From contig CAKTXZ010000003.1 in the NCBI GenBank assembly GCA_934632155.1, positions 62,001 through 126,000 on the forward strand: 64,000 nt of DNA, in the 5' to 3' direction. Both the position numbers and the translations under genes were made by a program. Below the pieces are notes generated by a model. The model saw only the letters and a program-made list of their open reading frames with translations, ran no database searches and was not told the origin of the DNA. Below, one piece after another: positions 18,189 through 26,789 of this stretch (positions within the stretch are counted from its first letter, which is position 1; the number at the start of each line of letters is the position of its first letter). The DNA is from an uncultured Clostridia bacterium (GTDB lineage: Bacteria; Bacillota; Clostridia; Christensenellales; Aristaeellaceae).

Positions 18189-19358
18189 ATGGCGGATGTA
18201 ATTCTGTTGCCCGGGAAGGAAAAACGCGTCTGGTCGGGGCATCCGTGGGTTTTCAAAAGCGATATTGCCCGCTTCAAGGGCGCGCCGCAGCCGGGCGACA
18301 CCGTACGCGTGACGGCCAGCAACGGCCGGTTTCTGGCGATGGCGGCGTTTAACCCTGCGTCCCAGATTGCGCTGCGGGTGCTGAGCCGCCGTGAGGAGGA
18401 AATCGATGAAGCGTGGATTCGCGCGCAGGTCAGGCGCGCGGTGGATTACCGGCGCACGTTTGCCGATTTACGCTCCTGCCGGCTGATCTTTGCCGAATCG
18501 GACGGCCTGCCCGCCGTGATTGTGGACAGCTTTGGCGACGTGCTGTCGCTGCAGTGTTTGTGCTTGGGCATGGAAAAATACAAGCAGGCGATTTGCGACG
18601 CGCTGATGGACGAGGTGCGTCCGCGCGGAATTTACGAGCGCGGCGACGTGCCGGTTCGCGAGCTGGAGGGCCTTGAGCAGGTCAAGGGCATATTGCGCGG
18701 CGACGTGCCCGACAAGGTGGAAATTTCCGAAAATGGCGTACGCTTTCTGGTGGACGTGAAAAACGGCCAGAAAACGGGCTTTTTCCTTGATCAGAAGGAA
18801 AACCGCGCCGCGATCGCGCCCTTTGTGCGCGGCCAGCGCGTGCTGGATTGCTTTACGCATACGGGCTCCTTTGCCCTGCATGCCGCCCGGTACGGCGCGC
18901 GGCATGTGACGGGCGTGGATATTTCGGATTTCGCCTGCGGCTGCGCGCGTGAAAACGCGGCGCTCAACGGCTTTGAAAATGTGGATTTTGTCGCCGCAAA
19001 CGCTTTCGATTTTCTCAAGGAGCAGTGCGCCGCCGGCGAGCAGTACGACGTGGTGATTCTCGATCCCCCCGCCTTTACCAAAACCCGCGCCGCCGTGGCC
19101 GCCGCCGCCCGCGGCTACAAGGAAATTAATCTGCGCGGCATGAAGCTCCTGCGCGACGGCGGATATCTTGTGACCTGCTCCTGCAGCCAGCACATGCTTC
19201 CGGACGCTTTCCGCGACGTCGTTCTTTCCGCCGCTCGCGACGCGCACGTGCGCCTTATGCAGGTCGAATACCGCACGCAGGGACGCGATCATCCGATTTT
19301 GCCCGCCGCCCCTGAAACGCAGTATCTTAAGTGCGGCATTTTCCGCGTGGATAAGTAA
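18189..19358 (+). CDS. rlmI: Class I rRNA methyltransferase, RlmI family (23S rRNA m5C)
   Basis: 389 residues. A PUA-like N-terminal domain (HPWVFKSDI) is followed by a linker domain and a Rossmann methyltransferase: DQKENR (about 205), VLDCFTHTGSF for AdoMet binding, GVDISDFA, and the catalytic motif LDPPAF. Near the end CSCSQHM holds the family's conserved Cys residues. E. coli RlmI methylates C1962 of 23S rRNA; the exact target here is inferred from the family. GAGGGA before the ATG at 18189 supports the start over an upstream in-frame one. The gene stands alone. Confidence 0.88.
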   Translation: MADVILLPGKEKRVWSGHPWVFKSDIARFKGAPQPGDTVRVTASNGRFLAMAAFNPASQIALRVLSRREEEIDEAWIRAQVRRAVDYRRTFADLRSCRLIFAESDGLPAVIVDSFGDVLSLQCLCLGMEKYKQAICDALMDEVRPRGIYERGDVPVRELEGLEQVKGILRGDVPDKVEISENGVRFLVDVKNGQKTGFFLDQKENRAAIAPFVRGQRVLDCFTHTGSFALHAARYGARHVTGVDISDFACGCARENAALNGFENVDFVAANAFDFLKEQCAAGEQYDVVILDPPAFTKTRAAVAAAARGYKEINLRGMKLLRDGGYLVTCSCSQHMLPDAFRDVVLSAARDAHVRLMQVEYRTQGRDHPILPAAPETQYLKCGIFRVDK

Positions 19359-19359
19359 C

Positions 19360-19651
19360 AAGGAACTTCGCCCCTTGACTCTTTTTCGCAATGATGCAGA
19401 GCAAGGAAAGTCTATCGTTTCTACACGATACGTCGCGCTTTCGGGGCTCCCGCCCCGCGCCCTGGCAAGGGACATTCGTCCCTTGACCCTTTTCCGCAAT
19501 GATACGGAGCAAGGTAAGCCGATTGTTTCTGCGCGATACGCCGCGCTTGCGGGGCTCCCGCCCCGCACCCCGGCAAGGGACTTCGCCCCTTGACCCGGTA
19601 CGCAATGAAGCGGGATAAGGAAAGCTGATCGTTTCTGCGCGATGCAGCACG
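19360..19651. repeat. Three-copy tandem repeat, unit 107-108 bp
   Basis: Units begin at 19360, 19467 and 19575 (each opens with AAGG or AAGGG and an ACTTCG/ACATTCG core); the third copy is cut short at about 19651. Each unit holds a small hairpin (AAGGGAC...GTCCCTT type) and, in the first two, a GC-rich hairpin (CGGGGCTCCCGCCCCG). It begins two bases after the methyltransferase stop and could end its transcript. The unit encodes no convincing protein. Confidence 0.85.
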
Positions 19652-20365
19652 TTTTTCTATCCTTTCTGCACGATGCGACACGTGAACGCGCCGAAGGACT
19701 TTGAGGCAGCCTCCGCATGATATCTACATGCTGCCGCCCAAAGTCTACATACACCTCCTACTACCGCTAAGTAGCGTCTTCACACCATGTGAAATCACAG
19801 AATCTGAGGCTTTTGCCAGTCTTTGCACATGCCTTTTACGGCAGAGAACGCAAGGACGTTTTCAGGGCAACCGTCTAGCACAATTCCTGAAAACAATTGA
19901 TTCGGAAACAATCAATTTTCGCACGCAGAATTGCCCAGCATGCGCAAAATATTCTGTACATGCAGGATAACCTTACGCACGTCAAATTCCCCGTGTGCGG
20001 TACGCAAACGCAAAAAAGCGCAGAGGAAAACTTGCTTTCCTCTGCGCCTTTTTTGGCGTTTGGCCCGGATTTTCATTGAAAATCCGGTTGGCGGCGTTCG
20101 CCGCCCCGCACACGGGCTTGTGTATATTTCACGAATTCAGGCTGCTGCAAATCCAATTTACTGCGGCATGCTGTTTTGTTCTATTGCGCAACTTTGTCCG
20201 CTACTGGGTGCAGGGTGACGGAGCCGAAGCGCCGCCTGTGGCGGATAAAGCGAGGCGGAGGAATCATCCGAAAAGGAGCTTTGCAAACGGCAGAGAGCAA
20301 GGCGACTATTGAGGATGCGGAGCAAAATCCCTGCCCGCCGGAGGCTTTCTGTTGTCCCGCGGCGG
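19652..20365. other. Gene-free intergenic region with terminator hairpins
   Basis: No supported gene. Base composition is lower in GC (19700-20010) than the surrounding genes. A long hairpin with A- and T-runs on its flanks sits at 20012-20056 and can act both ways; small palindromes follow at 20065-20086 and about 20089-20104. An 89-codon open frame at 19701-19970 has no ribosome site and unusual composition. Confidence 0.7.
20012..20056. terminator. Bidirectional terminator of a recurring type
   Basis: Arms 20012-20029 and 20036-20054 (about 17 bp, one bulge) with A-run and T-run ends, followed by TTGGCGTTTG. The same tail follows hairpins at 28710-28746 and 61395-61431. Confidence 0.8.
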
Positions 20366-21649
20366 TCATACTGTTTCGAGGCCGCTGGGGGTTTCGACCA
20401 GCTTGAGAAGCTCGACCTGCTCGCCGGTAGCGGCGTCGACATAGGCGAGATAGGTATGGCCGTTATAGAGCCCCTTGAATTCAAAGCAGAGGCGCTCCTC
20501 GCTGCGCAGGGGGATGAGGCAGAGCTGGGAGGATTCGATCTGTAAACGACTGCTGACAGCCTTTTGCGCTTCCTGTTCGGTAATGGCTGGCAAAAGCGCG
20601 CCGCGCGCCGTGTGATTTTGCAGATAATTCCGCGCTTCAATGCCCACGACCTGCGCGGTGTCCATGCGCAGCTGTACCTTGATCTGATCGGGATAGAGGA
20701 GCGTTGCGCCCTGTGTGGCGGCGAAGGCGACCACCGCTACGCCCTGATAGGCCTGAAAATAGGTGGCGCGCATGTCGGGATAGCCGCGCGATTCCAGAAA
20801 CTGCTCGGCGTTTCGGCGGCATTCCTCGACGGTGTGCAGGGATTGAAAATCGCCGCTGTCGGGGAAGAGCCAAAGCACCTTGCCGCCCTGCTTTGAGACG
20901 GCTGCCTCGAGGGTAACGTCGCTCAGGCGCAGCGTAACGCCGTAGCAGGGGATGCTTCCGCCGCAATCGGCGCCCTGCGCAACGTCGATTACGCGATCCG
21001 CGCCGACAAAATCGCGCGCGAGCTGCGTCGCCTCCTCCCGCGTGAGCATGCGGCTGCCCAGCGCCTTGGGCTCGCCTTCGACGCGCGCATCGGAGAAGGG
21101 GCCGTCGTAGATGAGCGTGGGGTACTCGACGGCGCTGTCGTAGCGCGCGCTGTCGTCCGCGTCGTCGTAAAAGGCCGCCGCTTCGCCTGTGGCCATCGTG
21201 TTCCGCGCGGCGTAGAGCGCCTGAGCGGAGGCGGCGCAGGCGGAGACGATGCTTTCCAACTGCGCCGCGTCCTCCTCGCCCAGCTGGCGTAGGGCGATGA
21301 GCGTTTCGGCGTAATCGGAGGCCTGATTGGCAAATTTCATCGCGCGTCTGGTTTCGTCATGGCGCAGCGGCAGCAGGGAAAGCGCGCGCTGTACCTGCGC
21401 CGCGCCGCCCGAAACGGCGCTCAGATATCGCGCGCATTCGCCCGCGTCCTGCGTGAGCAGCGCCTTGTCCAGCATGAGGCGCATGTCCTCCGTCTGCCGT
21501 AGAGCGGAAAGCAGCGCGCCCTCATAGACCTGCCGCAGGCGCGCCTGATACCGCCGCGACTGCGACAGAAAAACGGCGGCCGCGCCGACGGTCATGCAGA
21601 GCGCGGCGGCCAATGCGATGAGCAGATAATTCCGAGGCTGTTTTTTCAT
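20366..21649 (-). CDS. ypeB: Germination protein YpeB
   Basis: 427 residues. One N-terminal membrane helix (about 8-30) is followed by a helical YpeB region and, in the C-terminal half, PepSY-like repeats (LTREEATQLARDFVGADRV and QEAQKAVSSRLQI). YpeB is needed to stabilise and localise the cortex-lytic enzyme SleB in the spore. sleB lies immediately upstream, 10 bases away, in the usual sleB-ypeB operon. Confidence 0.93.
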   Translation of the reverse strand: MKKQPRNYLLIALAAALCMTVGAAAVFLSQSRRYQARLRQVYEGALLSALRQTEDMRLMLDKALLTQDAGECARYLSAVSGGAAQVQRALSLLPLRHDETRRAMKFANQASDYAETLIALRQLGEEDAAQLESIVSACAASAQALYAARNTMATGEAAAFYDDADDSARYDSAVEYPTLIYDGPFSDARVEGEPKALGSRMLTREEATQLARDFVGADRVIDVAQGADCGGSIPCYGVTLRLSDVTLEAAVSKQGGKVLWLFPDSGDFQSLHTVEECRRNAEQFLESRGYPDMRATYFQAYQGVAVVAFAATQGATLLYPDQIKVQLRMDTAQVVGIEARNYLQNHTARGALLPAITEQEAQKAVSSRLQIESSQLCLIPLRSEERLCFEFKGLYNGHTYLAYVDAATGEQVELLKLVETPSGLETV

Positions 21650-21659
21650 ACGCGCTCCT

Positions 21660-22313
21660 TTATACGGCGAAGGCGTGATTGCCGATGGTCAGGCGTACCT
21701 CCCGGCTCCAGATCCAAGCGCTGGTCGCGGTGGCGGGGTTGTAGTAATAAATGCAGCCGCCGGTTGGATCCCAGCCGTTCATGGCGTCGCGCGCGGCGCG
21801 AAGCGAATCGTCGTCCGGCGTCAGGTAAAACTGGCCGTCGGTTACACAGTCGAACGCCCCTGCCTGATAAATCACGCCGCTGATCGTGTTGGGAAAGGCG
21901 GCGCTTTTCACCCGGTTGAGCACCACCGCCGCTACGGCGACCTTGCCGATGTAGGGCTCGCCGCGCGCTTCGCCGTGCACCAATTGCGCCAGCGCGTAGA
22001 TTTCACTGTCGTTGAAGGAGGCGGTCTGCGCGTTGCTGCCCAGCGTAATCCCCAGCGCCGCCGCCGTTGCCGCGCCGACTACGCCGTCCGCCCGCAGCCC
22101 GTTTTTGCGCTGAAACCAGACCACCGCGTCATAGGTTGCCTGCCCGAAAACGCCGTCCGCCGCGCCGTCCAGATAGCCGTATTGAATCAGCCGCTGCTGC
22201 ACGCGCGTTACCTCATCCCCGCGCGATCCCCACGCCATGGCGCCCAGCGCCCGATCAGCCCATAATAGCAGCAGCAAAAGCGCCAGCGCCCCGGCGCCTG
22301 CCTTCTTTTTCAT
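21660..22313 (-). CDS. sleB: Spore cortex-lytic enzyme SleB
   Basis: 217 residues. Signal peptide (about 1-24), a PG_binding_1 domain (SRGDEVTRVQQRLIQYGYLDG) and a C-terminal hydrolase_2 (SleB) domain with AQLVHGEARGEPYIGKVAVA, where Glu is the catalytic residue, and NRVKSAAFPNTISGVIYQ. It cuts the spore cortex during germination. The start at 22313 is preceded by AAGGGATG; a longer version from 22331 has no site. Presence with ypeB shows that the organism forms spores. Confidence 0.93.
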   Translation of the reverse strand: MKKKAGAGALALLLLLLWADRALGAMAWGSRGDEVTRVQQRLIQYGYLDGAADGVFGQATYDAVVWFQRKNGLRADGVVGAATAAALGITLGSNAQTASFNDSEIYALAQLVHGEARGEPYIGKVAVAAVVLNRVKSAAFPNTISGVIYQAGAFDCVTDGQFYLTPDDDSLRAARDAMNGWDPTGGCIYYYNPATATSAWIWSREVRLTIGNHAFAV

Positions 22314-22578
22314 GCGCTCACATCCCTTCATGGATATTGTGCGCCGCGTGCGCGCTTTTTTCCATGCAATATTTGGATGCCGCGCGGGCGGGCATACAAA
22401 AACGCTCCGGCCGCCTAAACGCCGAAGAATTCTGCGTGTCCCCAAACTACGTTTTTGACACGCTCCCTGCAGGATGAGGCGCTTCAATCCTGCAGGGCAA
22501 GGCCGCGGAAATGATTTTGCTGCGCCGCCGCTTCGCAAAATCTCCCCGCATGGCAAGGCCGGGCGATACAAACGAAAA

Positions 22579-22602
22579 GGAAGGGTCGATCGCCCTTCCT
22601 TG
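22579..22602 (-). terminator. Terminator after the mgtE/serine hydrolase operon
   Basis: Arms 22579-22585 and 22593-22599 form a 7-bp stem around a self-complementary loop; a T-rich run follows on the minus strand. It lies downstream of the serine hydrolase gene. Between 22314 and 22578 no gene is visible; that part holds the unrecognised sleB promoter. Confidence 0.65.
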
Positions 22603-22631
22603 CATCCCGCTTATTTGTTTGCTGCTTTTTT

Positions 22632-22680
22632 GCAGTCTTGCATTTGGAACATCCTTTTCCTGTAAGCCTACGGCTTGTGG
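22632..22680 (+). repeat. Dispersed intergenic repeat, second copy
   Basis: About 45 of 49 bases match the minus strand of 1763-1811. The shared core includes TCTTGCATTT and CCTGTAAGCCTACGGCTT. Both copies are intergenic and hairpin-forming. Confidence 0.75.
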
Positions 22681-22773
22681 CCGGAGCGTCGAGCCTTAGC
22701 AAGGCTGAGGGCGAAGCAATCTCTCGTTTGCCGTCCGGAACCTGTGCTCCGTTCTGAAAGGGATACGGGACGA

Positions 22774-23544
22774 TCAGGAGACGGAATCGACAAAGGCGCG
22801 GCTCATGTCCTGCATCAGCCGTTCGAAGGCGGGCACGTCCGTGCGCTGACCGGCAAAGCAGAGCGCCAGCGGGTGCGCCGCGTAGACAATGCCCACGTCG
22901 TGGGTAATGCCGTCGTCCTCGCCGGTCTTATGGGCGATGGCGTAATCGTGCAGGAAAAAGGGGATCTTTCCGTTGAGGCGCTGGTCGCGCAGGATGGCGA
23001 GCATTTCGCGATCCGCATCCGGGGAAACGCACGCGCCGTGATATATCCGCTCCAGCAGCGCGCCCATTTCGCCCGCTGTGATGGTGTTTTGCAGCCCGCG
23101 CGCCGCGGCCTGCGCGTCAAAGAGCCTGCGCCGCAGCGCCGTTTGCCGCAGCCCCCATGCATGCAGGGAACGGTTGACGTTTTCCATGCCCACCCGGTCG
23201 ATCATCAGGTTGGTCGCGGTATTGTCGCTCAGGATAATCATCAGCACGCACAGGTCGCGCAGTGTGACCTCAAGCCCATCGTGCAGGTAGGTCAGCGCGC
23301 CGCAGGAGGGCATTTTGTCCGCTTGCCGGACGGAATACCGCTCCTCAAGGCTCAGCAGGCCGTCCCGCGCCTGCCGGAAGGCCTCGGCCAGAATGGGCAG
23401 CTTAATGACGCTGGCGGCGACGACCGGCGTTTCCGCGCGCCACGCGACGGTTTCGCCCGTTGAAAGATCCTTGGCGTAGAGCGTCGCATCGCCGGGCATG
23501 CGGCGCAGCCTTTCCGAAAAGGCGTCAAGCACCGCGCGCATCAT
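22774..23544 (-). CDS. Beta-lactamase-fold serine hydrolase
   Basis: 256 residues. It has SxxK (ASVIKL, active-site Ser), SDN (ILSDNTATN) and KTG (HKTGEDDG), the class A beta-lactamase/PBP layout. The Glu166 loop (ExxLN) expected in true class A beta-lactamases is not evident; the corresponding segment reads AAARGLQN. There is no signal peptide or membrane helix, so as read it is cytoplasmic. Antibiotic hydrolysis is therefore doubtful; it may be a peptidase or esterase. Its start overlaps the mgtE stop (ATGA, 23541-23544), so it is translated from the mgtE transcript. Confidence 0.85.
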   Translation of the reverse strand: MMRAVLDAFSERLRRMPGDATLYAKDLSTGETVAWRAETPVVAASVIKLPILAEAFRQARDGLLSLEERYSVRQADKMPSCGALTYLHDGLEVTLRDLCVLMIILSDNTATNLMIDRVGMENVNRSLHAWGLRQTALRRRLFDAQAAARGLQNTITAGEMGALLERIYHGACVSPDADREMLAILRDQRLNGKIPFFLHDYAIAHKTGEDDGITHDVGIVYAAHPLALCFAGQRTDVPAFERLMQDMSRAFVDSVS

Positions 23545-24902
23545 AGCCTGAGCACCGCGGAGGCGATGGTAAAATAAATCGTCAGCGAGGCCATGTCCAC
23601 GATGGTGGTGATCAGCGGGCTGGCCATGAGCGCGGGGTCAAGCCCCAGCCGCTTGGCCAGCATGGGCATGGCGCAGCCCAGCGCCTTGGCCAGCACGATG
23701 GTGCACAGCAGCGCCGAGGATACGACGAACGCCACGCTCCAATCCGCGCCGTTGACAAACCGCACGCGCAGCATGGTAAAGGCGAAGAGCACGAGCCCGA
23801 CGATCAGCGCCACGCGGAATTCCTTCCACAGGGCGCGGAAGAAATCCTTCAGCTCGATTTCGCCCAGCGCCAGCCCGCGGATAATCAGCGTGGAGGTCTG
23901 CGCGCCGCAGTTGCCGCCCGTATCCATGAGCATGGGAATGCAGGCGGTCAGCACGATGCCGATATTGCCCGTGGCGCTGAGCACGTCCTCATAATTGGTG
24001 ATAATCAGGCCGGTAAAAATGGCGATAACGGCCAGCAGCAGCAGCCACGGAATGCGGTGAACCGCCATGGTGAAGACGGGGGTTTTCAGGTATTCCTCGT
24101 CCGAGGGGGTCAACGCGGCCATCTTTTCGAAGTCCTCGGTGTTCTTCTCTTCGATGACGTCCATCACGTCGTCCGCCGTGATGATGCCGACCAGCCTTCC
24201 CTCCAAATCCACTACGGGAATGGCCATCAGGTCGTAATGGCGAACCGTATCGGCGACCTTCTCCTGATCGTCCGTGGTATGGACGAAAACGGGATTGGGC
24301 TCCATCATGTCCACGAGCTTCGCCGTGCTTTCCGCCAGAATCATCTTGCGCAGCGCCAGCGTGCCCAGCAAATGCCGCTGCGCGTCGATGATGTAGAGCG
24401 TATAAATCGTTTCCTTATCCAGCCCGACCCGTCGGATGATCTCCATCGCCTTTTCGACCGTCGCGTCCTCGTGAAACTCAAGGTATTCGATGGTCATAAG
24501 CGAGCCGGCGGAGTTTTCGGGGTAGCGCAGGAACTGGTTGATGAGGTTGCGGGTCTCCGGCGCGGTGGACTGCAGCACGCGCTTGACCACGCCCGCGGGC
24601 AGCTCCTCCAGAAAATCCACCGCGTCGTCCAGAAACATGTCGTCAATCAGCGCGCGAATTTCGCTGTCGCCGATGGATTCGATCAGCGTTTGCTTTTGCT
24701 CGGGAGACATATAGCTAAACACGTCGGCGCTGATATCCTTGGGCAGAATGCGGAAAACCAGCAGCAGCTTCTCCCTGTCCAGCGTTTCCATATATTGCGC
24801 GATATCCACCACGTTGAGCATCATCATCGCCCCGCGCAGCTCGCCGTGGCGGCCGGCCTCAAGCAGCTTGTTGAGCCGGCTTTCAATGGCTTCCCATTCC
24901 AT
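23541..24902 (-). CDS. mgtE: Magnesium transporter MgtE
   Basis: 453 residues, the normal length. An N-terminal MgtE_N superhelix (to about 130) is followed by two CBS domains (about 140-260, TMEIIRR and VPVVDLEGRLVGIIT) and five membrane helices with the pore motif MDTGGNCGAQTSTLIIRGLA. It is a gated Mg2+ channel; cytoplasmic Mg2+ binding to the CBS part closes it. The mRNA begins about 450 bases upstream, with a short leader ORF; no M-box riboswitch consensus was found there. Confidence 0.95.
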   Translation of the reverse strand: MEWEAIESRLNKLLEAGRHGELRGAMMMLNVVDIAQYMETLDREKLLLVFRILPKDISADVFSYMSPEQKQTLIESIGDSEIRALIDDMFLDDAVDFLEELPAGVVKRVLQSTAPETRNLINQFLRYPENSAGSLMTIEYLEFHEDATVEKAMEIIRRVGLDKETIYTLYIIDAQRHLLGTLALRKMILAESTAKLVDMMEPNPVFVHTTDDQEKVADTVRHYDLMAIPVVDLEGRLVGIITADDVMDVIEEKNTEDFEKMAALTPSDEEYLKTPVFTMAVHRIPWLLLLAVIAIFTGLIITNYEDVLSATGNIGIVLTACIPMLMDTGGNCGAQTSTLIIRGLALGEIELKDFFRALWKEFRVALIVGLVLFAFTMLRVRFVNGADWSVAFVVSSALLCTIVLAKALGCAMPMLAKRLGLDPALMASPLITTIVDMASLTIYFTIASAVLRL

Positions 24903-25250
24903 TGGGGGTCACCTTCCTTCCCTTTGTCTGTTATTCGATACGCATGAAGCGGGCACATGACCGCGCGCGGTATGCGTCCCGCCTTCGTTCATTTTTTTCA
25001 CGCAAAAAAGCCCCTCCCCTGCGTGACGCAAATGAACCGGCTTTCCTCAACGACGTATTCGATACCAGCAGAAAGGGTGCGCCAGACGCGCGTTTCCATC
25101 AGGAAAGCGGCGAGCCTGCGGCGATTTTTTCGCCGGTTCACGCATGAAAACACAGGTTTAGCGGCGCTAAACCGGAATGCTCAGCCATGAAAGCGGAAGA
25201 AAAACGCCGAAATGATCGCTCGCGAAGCCTTGGAAGCCTGCGCCTGTCGA
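24903..25250 (-). other. Long mgtE 5' leader with hairpins
   Basis: This untranslated region lies between the short leader ORF and mgtE. On the minus strand it holds a perfect 8-bp stem around GGC near 25155-25173 (GGTTTAGC/GCTAAACC), a CGGCGA/TCGCCG hairpin near 25118-25135, and a T-run near 25004-25009. These could form an attenuator, but no known riboswitch class was recognised. Confidence 0.45.
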
Positions 25251-25328
25251 TCAGCGGAACGCCAATGAGCGCTTCCGCACGGATCGCGGCACGCCTTCAC
25301 TCGCCGGACATTGACCGCCGTCGCTCAT
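25251..25328 (-). CDS. Short leader ORF upstream of mgtE (25 codons)
   Basis: An ATG at 25328 follows GGAGGTG with ideal spacing and starts a 25-residue frame (MSDGGQCPASEG..., ending RSLAFR) within 30 bases of a strong promoter. Its first codons (25322-25330) are complementary to its end (around 25262-25270) over 9 bases, so the coding region can fold on itself. Leader peptides control Mg transporters in enteric bacteria (mgtL); a similar role is inferred only from position. Confidence 0.45.
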   Translation of the reverse strand: MSDGGQCPASEGVPRSVRKRSLAFR

Positions 25329-25360
25329 TGACGTTCACCTCCTGTAGAATTGCTGATAAC

Positions 25361-25388
25361 AGTATAGCATTTTTTTCCGCGATGTCAA
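25361..25388 (-). promoter_or_regulatory. Sigma-A promoter of the mgtE operon
   Basis: TTGACA (minus strand, 25383-25388), 16-bp spacer, TATACT (25361-25366). Transcription would start near 25354, giving a ~450-base leader. Confidence 0.8.
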
Positions 25389-25466
25389 ACGCTTTTGCAC
25401 AATCGGGAAAGTTTTCAGAATTGCGCAACATTTTTTCCACGCGGACGGCGGGCCGCCGCTTCTCTC

Positions 25467-25495
25467 TTGCGGCGGGGGACGGTTTCGCGTATAAT
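25467..25495 (+). promoter_or_regulatory. Promoter of tmcAL
   Basis: TTGCGG (25467-25472), 17-bp spacer, TATAAT (25490-25495), about 60 bases before the ATG. It is divergent from the mgtE promoter. Confidence 0.7.
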
Positions 25496-25553
25496 AAACG
25501 CAGGAAGACGCGGGGCCTTCGCGTCGTTTGATGATGGAATGGGGGGATGCGGC

Positions 25554-26717
25554 ATGCGGGTTTGCGGCGTGATTGCGGAGTACGACCCCTTCCACCGGGG
25601 GCACGCGTATCATCTCGCCGCCGCACGGGAGCGATCGGGCGCGGATTATGTGCTCTGCGTGATGAGCGGCAGCTTTACCCAGCGCGGCGCGCCCGCCCTG
25701 CTGCCCGTTGCGGCGCGCGCTGAAATGGCGCTGCGGAACGGCGCGGACGTCGTGCTGCTGCTGCCCTACGCCTTTTCGGTGCGCGAGGCGGAATACTTTG
25801 CGCTGGGCGGGGTGGGCGTTTTGCAGGCGCTGGGCTGCGTGACGCACATGGCCTTTGGCTGCGAGGAGGCCGCGCTGCCGTACTTTGGCGACGCGGCCGC
25901 GCTGCTGGAAGAGCCGGATGCGGATTTTCAGGCGCGCCGGACGGCCGGGCTGGCGGCGGGGCAATCCTTTGCCGCAGCGCAGGGAGCGGCGCTTTGCGCG
26001 CGCTTGGGTACGGCGCAAAACGTGTTGAACGCGCCCAACGCCGCGCTGGCCATCGCGTATCTGCGCGCGCTTCGGCGGCTGAAATGCGCGATAGAGCCCG
26101 TGCCGGTCGCGCGGCAGGCGGCCTATCATAGCCGGGAGCTGAGCGCTATGCCCTCCGCTACGGCGCTGCGCGGCGCGATTTTGCGCGGCGATTGGCAGGG
26201 CGTGCGCGCCGCGACGCCCGATAACGCGCTGCCCATTGTGCGGCGTGCCGTGGCGGCGGGAGAAATCTGTCCGCCCGAGGCGCTCACGCCCGCCCTGCGT
26301 CAGCTTCTGCTGGCCGCCGCGCCCGAAGCGCTGAGCCGACTGCCCGGTATGGGCGAGGGGCTGGAGATGCGCGTCGCTGAAGCGGCGAAAAGCGCCGTTT
26401 CGCGGGAAGAATTGATTTATGCCGTCAAAACGCGGCGCTACACCTATGGACGCATCAGCCGCGCGCTGTGCCATGCGCTCATGGGGGTGACAAAGGATAT
26501 GCTGCCCGAGAGGCCGGCATACACGCGGCTGCTGGGCTTTCGCGCGCAGGCTGCGCCGCTGCTTCGGGCGATGCGCGGCGCGGAGATACCGGTATATCAG
26601 CGGCCGGCTCGGGAAGCCGCCATGGCGCTGGACATTCGGGCGGATGAGCTTTGGCGCGTGGGCGCGGGGCTGCCGCGCGGGGAAACCTACCGCCGCGCGC
26701 CGGTGATTGTGCGCTGA
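25554..26717 (+). CDS. tmcAL: tRNA(Met) cytidine acetate ligase TmcAL (DUF795/YlbM)
   Basis: 387 residues. The N-terminal nucleotidyltransferase motif GVIAEYDPFHRGHAYHL (HxGH type) and SGSFTQRG are diagnostic of the family. TmcAL uses ATP and acetate to make N4-acetylcytidine at the wobble position of elongator tRNA-Met. The start is 25554, after a GGGGGG site; the frame extends farther upstream but overlaps the promoter. Transcribed alone. Confidence 0.93.
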   Translation: MRVCGVIAEYDPFHRGHAYHLAAARERSGADYVLCVMSGSFTQRGAPALLPVAARAEMALRNGADVVLLLPYAFSVREAEYFALGGVGVLQALGCVTHMAFGCEEAALPYFGDAAALLEEPDADFQARRTAGLAAGQSFAAAQGAALCARLGTAQNVLNAPNAALAIAYLRALRRLKCAIEPVPVARQAAYHSRELSAMPSATALRGAILRGDWQGVRAATPDNALPIVRRAVAAGEICPPEALTPALRQLLLAAAPEALSRLPGMGEGLEMRVAEAAKSAVSREELIYAVKTRRYTYGRISRALCHALMGVTKDMLPERPAYTRLLGFRAQAAPLLRAMRGAEIPVYQRPAREAAMALDIRADELWRVGAGLPRGETYRRAPVIVR

Positions 26718-26727
26718 GGCGGCGCGC

Positions 26728-26756
26728 TGTACAAACGCGCCGGCTTGTGGTATACT
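26728..26756 (+). promoter_or_regulatory. Promoter of the carboxypeptidase gene
   Basis: TGTACA (26728-26733), 17-bp spacer, TATACT (26751-26756), 33 bases before the ATG at 26790. Confidence 0.7.
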
Positions 26757-26789
26757 AATCGGGTACACTTTATTCGGCGGGAGGTATGC

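Noticed and set aside
19360..19651. CRISPR array
   Set aside because: The units are ~107 bp and fully alike throughout; there are no short repeats with unique spacers and no cas genes.
19701..19970. 89-codon gene
   Set aside because: No ribosome site, odd composition and no domain.
22774..23544. Antibiotic-resistance beta-lactamase
   Set aside because: No signal peptide and no ExxLN loop, so only the fold is supported.
24903..25354. M-box (Mg2+) riboswitch
   Set aside because: The leader was read on the minus strand for the known conserved blocks; none was found.
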